42,992 bases of DNA from an uncultured Clostridia bacterium (GTDB taxonomy: Bacteria; Bacillota; Clostridia; Christensenellales; Borkfalkiaceae): positions 1-42,992 of the forward strand of contig CALVWV010000008.1 in assembly GCA_944368065.1 (NCBI GenBank), given 5' to 3'. The position numbers were made by a program, and so were the translations under genes. Each line of letters begins with the position of its first letter. The stretch's first letter is position 1. This document shows positions 15,605 to 22,230 of the stretch, in pieces. The notes under the pieces were generated by a model. That model saw only the letters and a list, made by a program, of their open reading frames with translations, ran no database searches and had not been told where the DNA came from.

Positions 15605-17089
15605 ATGTCAATCAAAGCCGAATATCAGACGGAAAGCTACGTCAAAAAAATTACTCAAATAAGCTCGCAGTCGGTGGTTGAATGCCGCTTTTCCTTCGGC
15701 GACGGCGTAAGCGAAATACTCGCCGTATGTCCGCAGGTTTCGCCCGCGGGGTGCGAAGTTTCCTCGGGCAGGGTCAACTACGGCGGCAGGCTTGTGTGCA
15801 CCGCCGTGTATGCCGACGTAAACGGCAAGCTCGGCCGCGCGCAGAAGGGTGCTGAGTTCACTCATTTTGCCGACGACGCCTGCCTTGCGCCCGCGCAGAC
15901 GGCGTTCTGCAATCTCTCGTGCGAGCGCTGTTCGGTGCGCAGGGATGGTTCGTCCTTCCTCGTAACGGCGGTCATAAGCGCGCAGATAGAAGTGTACGGC
16001 CCCGCGGAGCGCACCTGCCTCGTATCTGCAGAAGGCGCAGTGTGCCGCACTGAGCCCGTCAGAATGCTGTCCGCCATAACCTTTTCCGGCGAAAGCGAAG
16101 TAGAGGACGATTTCGAAGCGGCGGGCGTAGACGATATCCTCATGCACGACGCCAAGGCAATAGTCACCGATTGCCGTCTGGGCGCGGGCGAAATAAGAAT
16201 AAGCGGCGAAATTTATCTGAGCCTTCTTGCCGTGCGCGGGGAGGAGCAGGTCGCGCTGGACAGAGTAATCCCCTATTCTGCAGAAATACTCTGCGACGAC
16301 GCCATAGTGCCGTGCAGGGCGCTCTGCCGCGCGCAGATAAAGGATATAAACGTTGCCGCCCAGGTCAACGAAGACCGCGGCAGATGTTCTGTAAATTTCA
16401 GCGCCCAGCTCGCCTTTTACGGCGAATTTTATGAAGAGCGCGAAGTATACGCCGCGACGGACGCCTTCCGCACCGACGGCGAAGCCGATTTGCGCTTCTG
16501 CAGCGAACGCACGGTAAAGTGCGGGGATATAAAGGTTTATTCCGAAAGGGTGAGCGGCGCGTGCTCGGTAAAGGCAAAAATAGATTACGGCTGTACTTTC
16601 AGGGTTGCGCTTGCGCCGAGGGCGGAGTGCACGTATTCGGCGGATACGGGCATGCTTGAAGGCGGAGTAAGCTTTATTCTCATCTATGCCCGCAGCGGCG
16701 AGGTGCACAGCACCGAAGTGACGTTGCCGTTCTCCGTAAAGCTCAACGGCGGCGAAAATCTTACCGTAACAGAAGTTGCCGTAAACGGCATAAGCGTGCG
16801 CCAGCGCGCCGAAGGCGAGTGCGAGGCGGAGGCAACCTTAAAGATAACTGCGGCGGTGCTCGAGCCCGTAACCTGCACTTACGTTGCTGAAATAGGTGAC
16901 GGCGAGGACAGCAATAGTCAGCCCTGCGCGGTGACCGTGCTTATCCCCGGCGGCGGCGAAACGCTGTGGTCGGCGGCAAAGCGGCTTAAAATGACACCCG
17001 AAGAGGTCGCGTCGGCTTGCGGCGCAGAAGTTTCATTCCCCCTCAAGGGCGACGAGCGCATAGTAATTTACCGCCCCAAGACAGAATAA
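15605..17089 (+). CDS. SPOCS/LysM domain spore coat-type protein, SipL-like
   Basis: A 494-residue protein with about three SPOCS (DUF3794) repeats at roughly 10-135, 160-295 and 300-440, then a C-terminal LysM-like module (about 445-494, with ETLWSAAKRLKMTPEEVASA). This matches Clostridium difficile SipL, which binds SpoIVA through its LysM domain and attaches the coat to the forespore. No signal peptide is present, as expected for a mother-cell protein. AGGAG precedes the ATG at 15605; the frame extends eight codons further upstream without a ribosome site. It sits between veg and ispE, where Bacilli carry sspF. The domain call is strong; equivalence to SipL is inferred. Confidence 0.82.
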   Translation: MSIKAEYQTESYVKKITQISSQSVVECRFSFGDGVSEILAVCPQVSPAGCEVSSGRVNYGGRLVCTAVYADVNGKLGRAQKGAEFTHFADDACLAPAQTAFCNLSCERCSVRRDGSSFLVTAVISAQIEVYGPAERTCLVSAEGAVCRTEPVRMLSAITFSGESEVEDDFEAAGVDDILMHDAKAIVTDCRLGAGEIRISGEIYLSLLAVRGEEQVALDRVIPYSAEILCDDAIVPCRALCRAQIKDINVAAQVNEDRGRCSVNFSAQLAFYGEFYEEREVYAATDAFRTDGEADLRFCSERTVKCGDIKVYSERVSGACSVKAKIDYGCTFRVALAPRAECTYSADTGMLEGGVSFILIYARSGEVHSTEVTLPFSVKLNGGENLTVTEVAVNGISVRQRAEGECEAEATLKITAAVLEPVTCTYVAEIGDGEDSNSQPCAVTVLIPGGGETLWSAAKRLKMTPEEVASACGAEVSFPLKGDERIVIYRPKTE

Positions 17090-17106
17090 TTAATTATTTA
17101 TATGAT

Positions 17107-17143
17107 GACGCGCCGCGGCATATCTGCCGCGGCGCGTCCTTTT
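17107..17143 (+). terminator. terminator after the SipL-like gene
   Basis: A perfect 14-bp hairpin GACGCGCCGCGGCA/TGCCGCGGCGCGTC with loop tatc, followed by CTTTTTC. Confidence 0.92.
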
Positions 17144-17261
17144 TCATGTCTTGGGCGCGGCAATGCACATTTTTTGTTGCGGTCAGATATTTCCGTTTCA
17201 GCCGCGCCGCGTTTACTGCATAAGTAACATTCACATAATTTCAAAACTTAAGGTTTTTCTA

Positions 17262-17290
17262 TTGTTTTGCCGCGGCGTTCGTGGTATAAT
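17262..17290 (+). promoter_or_regulatory. sigma-A promoter of ispE, leaderless arrangement
   Basis: TTGTTT (17262-17267), a 17-bp spacer and TATAAT (17285-17290). The ATG of ispE begins at 17297, seven bases after the -10 box, where transcription should start. No Shine-Dalgarno exists between them. Confidence 0.85.
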
Positions 17291-17296
17291 TTTTCC

Positions 17297-18163
17297 ATGG
17301 AACGCGTAACGGTACTTTCGCCTGCAAAAATTAATCTTACACTTCACATAACGGGCGCCGAAGGCGGCTTTCATATGCTCGACAGCCTTGTAACCACCGT
17401 CGGAATATGCGACGCCGTTACCGCGGTTTCAAGGGCGGACGATAAAATCACTCTTTCCATGCACGGCATGGGCAGCGAAGAAATCCCTTTTGAAATCAAC
17501 AACGCGGCGCGCGCAGCACAGCTGTTTATGCGCCGTTTTAAAACGCGCGGTGCGGACATCAGCGTTGAAAAGCGCATTCCGATAGGCGCTGGGCTGGGCG
17601 GTTCGTCTGCGGACGCGGCGGGCGCGCTGAACGCGCTTGCCGCGCTTTACGGAGTAAATGATTTTTCTGCGATAGAAGAGATTGCCGACGAGGTAGGCTC
17701 CGATACGCGCTATATGCTTTATGGCGGTTGGGCGCGGCTTAAGGGCAGGGGCAACGTCATACACAGAATAGAAAGCCCGCTCAAACTTCATTTTCTCATA
17801 ATAGCGCCGCACGGCGGCGTTTCGGCGGCGGAGTGCTACCGCCTGTACGATAAACTGCCGCACGTTTATTCTTCGGGCGAAGGCGCGGCAGCGGCGGCGG
17901 AGCGCGGCGATTTCGGCGCGTTGGCAAGGTCGGTTTTCAACGCCTTATATCTCCCCGCAACCGAAGTAAGCCCCGATACGCGCGTTGCCGTGCATGAGGC
18001 GCGCTCCCTTTCCGCCGCGGCGGGAATGACTGGTTCGGGCAGCGCGGCTTTCGCCGTGTTTGAAAATCAAGAAGAATGCCTTGCGGCATGCAAAAAATAT
18101 AACGGAAAATTCTGCGCATACACGGCGGAAACGTGCGTGCCGCGCATTTTGTACGGAGAATAA
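17297..18163 (+). CDS. ispE: 4-diphosphocytidyl-2-C-methyl-D-erythritol kinase
   Basis: This 288-residue GHMP kinase phosphorylates CDP-methylerythritol in the MEP isoprenoid pathway. Visible are the N-terminal PAKINLTLHI block, the ATP-binding GHMP loop PIGAGLGGSSADAAGALNAL, and the C-terminal GTGS-type motif as AAAGMTGSGSAAFAVF. The typical DGYHEL segment reads GGFHMLDS here. The start is fixed by the promoter: the ATG at 17297 coincides with the predicted transcription start, so the mRNA is probably leaderless. It overlaps no gene upstream; the next gene starts 3 bp after its stop, so both form one unit. Confidence 0.94.
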   Translation: MERVTVLSPAKINLTLHITGAEGGFHMLDSLVTTVGICDAVTAVSRADDKITLSMHGMGSEEIPFEINNAARAAQLFMRRFKTRGADISVEKRIPIGAGLGGSSADAAGALNALAALYGVNDFSAIEEIADEVGSDTRYMLYGGWARLKGRGNVIHRIESPLKLHFLIIAPHGGVSAAECYRLYDKLPHVYSSGEGAAAAAERGDFGALARSVFNALYLPATEVSPDTRVAVHEARSLSAAAGMTGSGSAAFAVFENQEECLAACKKYNGKFCAYTAETCVPRILYGE

Positions 18164-18166
18164 TTT

Positions 18167-19117
18167 ATGGCTGAAGAAAGGCTTATAGACGACAATACCG
18201 ACAAGGATAAGGATAAAAAATACCGTTTCCGCATAAACGAGGACGGCGAAGAGGAGCTCGAAATTTACGGCGGCGACGGGGAAGAGGAGGACGAAGGTCC
18301 TGACGACGAACTCACGGGTTCGGAATACGAAGTGCCCGAATTCGACGGCGACGACGAGGAAGCGGCGGCGATGACGCCCGAACAGCTCTTTGCCGAACGC
18401 AAAAAGCAGGAGGAAGAGCGCAACGCGCGCGAGGCGAAGGCGGAGGAGCTCATTCAGAAGGCGACAGGCCTCTTTGCTGAAGGCAACGGCGAGTACGCGC
18501 TCACCTCGCTCGATTCTGCCGAAAAGGAGTGCCCCGACATCGGCGGCATTTACACCCTCAAACTTGAAATACTCACCAGAAACTTTACCGACATATCCCG
18601 TCTGGACGAATGCTGCAAAGCCGCGGAAGGCTGCAAAAAGTATTCCTCCGCGGAAGACAGGTCGCGCATATCTGAAAATCTTTCAGCTCTTGTGAAAACT
18701 TCGCTCGGGGAGCAGAAGGCGCGCAATGCCGTGCTTGAGGCTGAAAACGAGCAGAAAAAAGCCGAGCGGCGCGAAATATTTTCAGCAAGGTTCAAAGCGG
18801 CTCTGCGCAACTTCCTGTTCGGTTTTGTGCCCTTCGTGGCGTTTTTATGCGCCGCGTTTGTGCTCACCCCTCAGATGCACGCCGATAAAAGCGGCACGAT
18901 GATGACCGCGGCAATAGTATTGTATGCGCTTGCGGGCGCGGCGTTTATAGCGTGCGCCGTGCTTGCCCGCTTTGTGACCACGGCGGCGCGCAGATTAAAG
19001 CTTAATGAAAGCAATTCCTCCACGGCGCTCGGCCGTTCATATGCGGAGGGCGCGCTCCGCGCGGAAAAGCTTGAAAAGCTATACTCCCTTATTTTTTTCA
19101 ATGGCGCTGAGCTTTAA
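18167..19117 (+). CDS. acidic coiled-coil membrane protein of unknown function
   Basis: A 316-residue protein. Residues 1-75 are very acidic and disordered. A charged helical region (about 75-215, rich in Ala, Glu and Lys) could form a coiled coil or a TPR-like bundle. Two membrane helices follow (about 222-240 and 250-270), with a basic cytoplasmic end. No signal peptide is seen, so the long N-terminal part is cytoplasmic and the protein is anchored by a C-terminal hairpin. It starts 3 bp after ispE and is translationally coupled with it. I do not recognise the family; a link to the isoprenoid pathway is not implied by sequence. Confidence 0.75.
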   Translation: MAEERLIDDNTDKDKDKKYRFRINEDGEEELEIYGGDGEEEDEGPDDELTGSEYEVPEFDGDDEEAAAMTPEQLFAERKKQEEERNAREAKAEELIQKATGLFAEGNGEYALTSLDSAEKECPDIGGIYTLKLEILTRNFTDISRLDECCKAAEGCKKYSSAEDRSRISENLSALVKTSLGEQKARNAVLEAENEQKKAERREIFSARFKAALRNFLFGFVPFVAFLCAAFVLTPQMHADKSGTMMTAAIVLYALAGAAFIACAVLARFVTTAARRLKLNESNSSTALGRSYAEGALRAEKLEKLYSLIFFNGAEL

Positions 19118-19164
19118 GCAATTCCAAATAAAAAAGTAATTTTATCGCCTGATTAAAAAAGCAA

Positions 19165-19192
19165 TTGTACCGCGATAGTTGCGGCATATATA
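19165..19192 (+). promoter_or_regulatory. possible promoter of the cysteine desulfurase gene
   Basis: TTGTAC (19165-19170), a 16-bp spacer and TATATA (19187-19192). The -10 lies inside one copy of the recurring CATATATG-type intergenic motif (19181-19202). Confidence 0.45.
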
Positions 19193-19206
19193 CGGGTCAA
19201 TTTATA

Positions 19207-20343
19207 ATGAAAACAATTTATCTCGATCACGCCGCTACTACTTCGCTGGACAGCCGCGTGCTTGCGGCGATGCTTCCGTATCTTAAGGAAGAGTACGGCA
19301 ACGCCGATTCAAGGTATTCCCTCGGCAGAAAGGCCGCAATCGCCATGCGCTCCGCGCGCGATAAGTGCATGGAGATTTTAGGCGGCAAAGGCGGAAATCT
19401 TTATTTTACCTCCTGCGGGTCGGAATCCAACAGCTGGGCGCTGAAAGGCGTGTGCGCCGCAAATTTGGGCAAAAAGGACACCATAATCTTATCCGCCATA
19501 GAGCACCCCTCGCTTCTCCGCGCGGCGGAGGATATGTCCGTTTTCGGCTTTAAGACGGTTCTTGTAAAACCCGATAGTTCGGGCATAGTGCGGGCTCAAT
19601 CGGTAAAAGAAGCGCTTAGCGGCGTCTCTGCGGCGTTCGTGGGCGTCATGCGCGCGAATAACGAAACGGGCGTCATTCAGCCTACGGAGGAAATTTATTC
19701 TTTATGCAGGGAGGCGGGCGTCTTTTATTTCTGCGACTGCGTTCAGGCGGCGGGTTCGCTCCCCTTAAGCTGCAGTATAGCGGACGGCATTTCCATTTCC
19801 GCGCATAAATTTTACGGCCCGAAAGGCGTCGGCGCGCTTTGGCTTAAAAAGAGCGTGCATACAGAGCGGCTCATCTCGGGCGGTCAGCAGGAAAGCGGAC
19901 TGCGCGGCGGCACGTCAAACGTGGCGGGCGTTGTGGGCATGAGCGCGGCTTTATCTCTCGCCCGGGAAAATCTGGAAAAGGAGAGCGCGCAGATACGCGC
20001 AATGCGCGACGAGTTCGTAAAGCGCGTGCTGAGTTCGGTTCCGGGCTCATATCTCGTCGGCGACAGCGAACGCCGCCTTCCGTCAAACGCCAATATCGCG
20101 TTCCCCGGTTGCCGCGGCGAACAGATTATGATAAATCTCGATATGCTCGGCGTGGCGGTGTCAACAGGCTCGGCGTGCTCTTCGGGCGCGTCAAAGCCTT
20201 CTTCCGTACTGCTTGCAATGGGGCTGGACGAAAGTGCGGCGGCTTCCTGCGTGCGCTTTACGTTCGGCAGGGACAACACTCCCGAAGATGTTATTTATGC
20301 CGCGGAAGCTGTTAAAAAAGCCGTTGCCGCCGTTAAAAATTAA
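19207..20343 (+). CDS. cysteine desulfurase, NifS/IscS family
   Basis: This 378-residue PLP enzyme takes sulfur from cysteine for Fe-S cluster or thio-modification pathways. YLDHAATT opens the protein, SAHKFYGPKGVGALW contains the PLP lysine, RGGTSNVAGVVG is a family block, and STGSACSSG contains the persulfide-forming cysteine on its mobile loop. No IscU, ThiI or MnmA gene is adjacent, so its sulfur acceptor is unknown. The frame is open to TTG at 19165, but the ATG at 19207 gives the usual start MKTIYLDHAA. There is no Shine-Dalgarno. A possible promoter TTGTAC (19165-19170), 16 bp, TATATA (19187-19192) would give a leader of about 8 nt. Confidence 0.93.
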   Translation: MKTIYLDHAATTSLDSRVLAAMLPYLKEEYGNADSRYSLGRKAAIAMRSARDKCMEILGGKGGNLYFTSCGSESNSWALKGVCAANLGKKDTIILSAIEHPSLLRAAEDMSVFGFKTVLVKPDSSGIVRAQSVKEALSGVSAAFVGVMRANNETGVIQPTEEIYSLCREAGVFYFCDCVQAAGSLPLSCSIADGISISAHKFYGPKGVGALWLKKSVHTERLISGGQQESGLRGGTSNVAGVVGMSAALSLARENLEKESAQIRAMRDEFVKRVLSSVPGSYLVGDSERRLPSNANIAFPGCRGEQIMINLDMLGVAVSTGSACSSGASKPSSVLLAMGLDESAAASCVRFTFGRDNTPEDVIYAAEAVKKAVAAVKN

Positions 20344-20406
20344 CTTGATTAATACTGATAATTCAAGCGTTATTTTTCTTTAAAAATATATTTTTTAAAA
20401 GCAAAA

Positions 20407-20446
20407 ACGGGCAGCCGCGCACTGTTTGTGCGCGGCTGCCCGTTTA
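20407..20446. terminator. bidirectional terminator after the cysteine desulfurase gene
   Basis: A perfect 16-bp hairpin ACGGGCAGCCGCGCAC/GTGCGCGGCTGCCCGT is flanked by AAAA on the left and TTTA on the right. Confidence 0.85.
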
Positions 20447-20450
20447 TAAT

Positions 20451-20646
20451 AATGTTTATTTTTAACAAGACTAATTTTCACGGGAAGCCTCGTTTTTGTT
20501 TATTTTGCACAAAATCAGTCCCTATGAGGGTAAAAGGGCGGAGCGGGCGCGAACTTTGCCGAATTTTGTGTTAATTTGCAAATTTTTAACAAAACTTGTT
20601 TGCAATTTATAATATAATATTTTTTTTAAATTTTTAATTCCTGTTG
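20451..20646. other. non-coding stretch with no recognised element
   Basis: Mostly AT-rich sequence with homopolymer A and T runs between the terminator and the candidate sRNA promoter. I see no gene here. Confidence 0.6.
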
Positions 20647-20800
20647 TTTACTTTTTTTTTATTATGGATATAATAGTAAATGTAATCGGTTGCGAGACCG
20701 TTTACATATTAATTAGCTCATCATTTTCCCCCTTATCATACAAAGGCGACGCAAACTTCGTGTTTGCGCCGTCTTTGTTTTTTACGGTTTTTTTCGCCTA
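20647..20800 (+). ncRNA. candidate small regulatory RNA
   Basis: A promoter-like TTTACT (20647-20652), 16-bp spacer and TATAAT (20669-20674) predict a transcript from about 20681. It would contain a first hairpin TGTAATCGGT-tgcgag-ACCGTTTACA (20690-20715, one mismatch), an unpaired U-rich and CCCCC stretch (20731-20735), and a terminator hairpin (GACGCAAAC with GTTTGCGCCGTC, 20748-20775) followed by T runs. That is about 110 nt. No reading frame with a ribosome site is present. The exposed C-run resembles the C-rich seed of Firmicutes sRNAs such as RoxS/RsaE that pair with Shine-Dalgarno sites. The call rests on structure alone. Confidence 0.45.
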
Positions 20801-20846
20801 CGCAAAATGCGTTCAGGGCGTTTTTTATTTACAGAAAGCCCGCGGC

Positions 20847-20920
20847 GGCTTATGCAAGAACTGCGGTGGCTTATGCAAGAACTGCGGTGGCTTACGCAAG
20901 TTCAGTTGCGGCTTACGCGG
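20847..20920. repeat. 21-bp tandem repeat
   Basis: Two exact 21-bp units (20847-20867 and 20868-20888, starting GGCTTATGCAAG), a diverged third unit (20889-20909) and the start of a fourth (GGCTTACGCGG). There are no spacers between units. It lies just downstream of spmB. Confidence 0.85.
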
Positions 20921-20951
20921 GGGGACGGAACTCTTGCAGAGCAAAAAATTT

Positions 20952-21455
20952 CTACATTACTCTGCACAGCGCGCAGGCGAGTATGGTTGCGATGAGCGCA
21001 GAAAGAAGGGATATGGCTATCGGCCTTAAAAGTTTTTTCTGCTTGAGTCCCGCAAAATAAACTGCGGAAACGTAAAAAACAGTTTCGGACGAGCCGTAGC
21101 ACACGCACGCGCACCGCGCCACGTAGCTGTCCGCACCGTTTTCAGTAATTATTCTGGTAAGGTATGCGAGCGAGCCGCTGCCAGAAAGCGGCTTTATGAG
21201 GATAAGTTTGGTCAGCTCTTCCGGAACTCCTAAAAAGGAGAATGCGGGCGAAAGCGCTTTTATTATAATTGCGGAAAGCCCGCTCGCTTCAAAAAGTTCG
21301 CACATCATGAAGACGGCGGCAAGGCATGGAAGAAGCGAAAGAGTAAATTTAAAGGCGCTTTCCACCCCGCCCGAAAAGCAGTTGTAAACGTTTACCCGCT
21401 TTATTGCCGCAACGCCGAATACTATAATAAATATGGAAGGTATTATGAACGCCAT
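20952..21455 (-). CDS. spmB: spore maturation protein B
   Basis: A 167-residue multi-spanning protein with the nucleoside-recognition (Gate) domain. ESAFKFTLSLLPCLAAVFMM, IKPLSGSGSLAYLTRII and CYGSSETVFYVSAVYF are typical SpmB blocks. SpmA and SpmB act together in dehydration of the spore core in B. subtilis; mutants make spores with raised water content. It overlaps the end of spmA by 13 bp, which fits translational coupling. It is the last gene of the unit and ends next to the tandem repeat. Confidence 0.9.
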   Translation of the reverse strand: MAFIIPSIFIIVFGVAAIKRVNVYNCFSGGVESAFKFTLSLLPCLAAVFMMCELFEASGLSAIIIKALSPAFSFLGVPEELTKLILIKPLSGSGSLAYLTRIITENGADSYVARCACVCYGSSETVFYVSAVYFAGLKQKKLLRPIAISLLSALIATILACALCRVM

Positions 21456-22099
21456 GCCGCACCTTTGCCGTTGCCCGCAGTTTTTCTTTCCTTATCTTTT
21501 AAATGCGCCGCAAATTCTTTGCGTTTGTTTCCGTTGTTTTTTCTGCATTTTTTCGAACTTATTTTTTCCGTCAGAATATACAGCGTTACAGAAACGGCAA
21601 GGGTGGCAAACGAGCATACGAGCGAGGGGAGAAAGATGTCTGCCGCGGCGGCGCTGCCCATTTCCGCCCTTAATGCTATGACGGTGGAGGGTATAAGCTG
21701 AAATCCCGCGCAGTTTATTATAAACAGCAGTTTCTGCGCGTAGGCGTTGCCCTCCTTTTCAAACTCGCCTATGGCTTTTACCGCGAACGGGGTGGAAGCC
21801 CCCGCGCCTAAAAGGTCGCATGTTAAGTTCATTGCGGCGGCTGAGCACGCCTCCTCGTTTTTGCTCTTAAAAATTTTAAAACACAGCGGGCGCAAAGCCT
21901 TTGCGGCCTTTTTTGTTATTCCGCATTCCTCGGCTACGGCGGCAAGTCCCATCCATACGGCATAAACGCAGAACAGCGTGAGCGCGGTATTTAATGACGT
22001 GCGCGCGCCCGAAAGAAGAGATGTCAGAAAATCCTGCGGCGCGGCAAAAGCCAGCACCGCCGCAGACACAATGAAAATTGTGCAGAAAACGGCGTTCAT
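21443..22099 (-). CDS. spmA: spore maturation protein A
   Basis: A 218-residue membrane protein with a nucleoside-recognition domain: SLNTALTLFCVYAVWMGLAAVAEECG, KNEEACSAAAMNLTCDLLGAGASTPFA and INCAGFQLIPSTVIALRAEMGSA correspond to SpmA. The C-terminal 35 residues are basic and cytoplasmic, longer than in many homologues. The start at 22099 gives a membrane helix at once; no Shine-Dalgarno is visible. Likely transcribed divergently from metG and followed by the overlapping spmB. Confidence 0.9.
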   Translation of the reverse strand: MNAVFCTIFIVSAAVLAFAAPQDFLTSLLSGARTSLNTALTLFCVYAVWMGLAAVAEECGITKKAAKALRPLCFKIFKSKNEEACSAAAMNLTCDLLGAGASTPFAVKAIGEFEKEGNAYAQKLLFIINCAGFQLIPSTVIALRAEMGSAAAADIFLPSLVCSFATLAVSVTLYILTEKISSKKCRKNNGNKRKEFAAHLKDKERKTAGNGKGAAWRS

Positions 22100-22123
22100 A
22101 AAATATTTTTATTCAACGGCTTT

Positions 22124-22151
22124 TTTATATATGCTTTAAGTCGTTTTACAA
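22124..22151 (-). promoter_or_regulatory. possible promoter of spmAB
   Basis: On the minus strand TTGTAA (22146-22151), a 16-bp spacer and TATAAA (22124-22129). Its -35 box overlaps that of the divergent metG promoter. A sporulation sigma factor would be expected for spmAB, so this housekeeping-type match may not be the one used. Confidence 0.4.
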
Positions 22152-22173
22152 CTGCGCGCGAATGTGTTATACT
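22145..22173 (+). promoter_or_regulatory. sigma-A promoter of metG-tatD
   Basis: TTTACA (22145-22150), a 17-bp spacer and TATACT (22168-22173). A direct repeat AAGCGGCGCGC (22189 onward and 22204 onward) lies in the leader. Confidence 0.8.
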
Positions 22174-22230
22174 TTTTCCGAATAATTTTAAGCGGCGCGC
22201 AAAAAGCGGCGCGCCTTCACGGTGAATAAA

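Noticed and set aside
15608-16708. 366-codon minus-strand frame over the SipL-like gene
   Set aside because: Shadow frame with Tyr/Ala/Arg-rich composition and no start signals; the plus strand encodes SPOCS repeats.
20847-20920. CRISPR array
   Set aside because: Units are contiguous without spacers, only two are exact, and no cas gene is present.
20664-21029. 121-codon plus-strand frame with CGGLCKNCGG repeats
   Set aside because: The Cys-rich pattern comes only from the 21-bp tandem repeat read in one frame. It runs across the candidate sRNA terminator and into spmB antisense, with no ribosome site.
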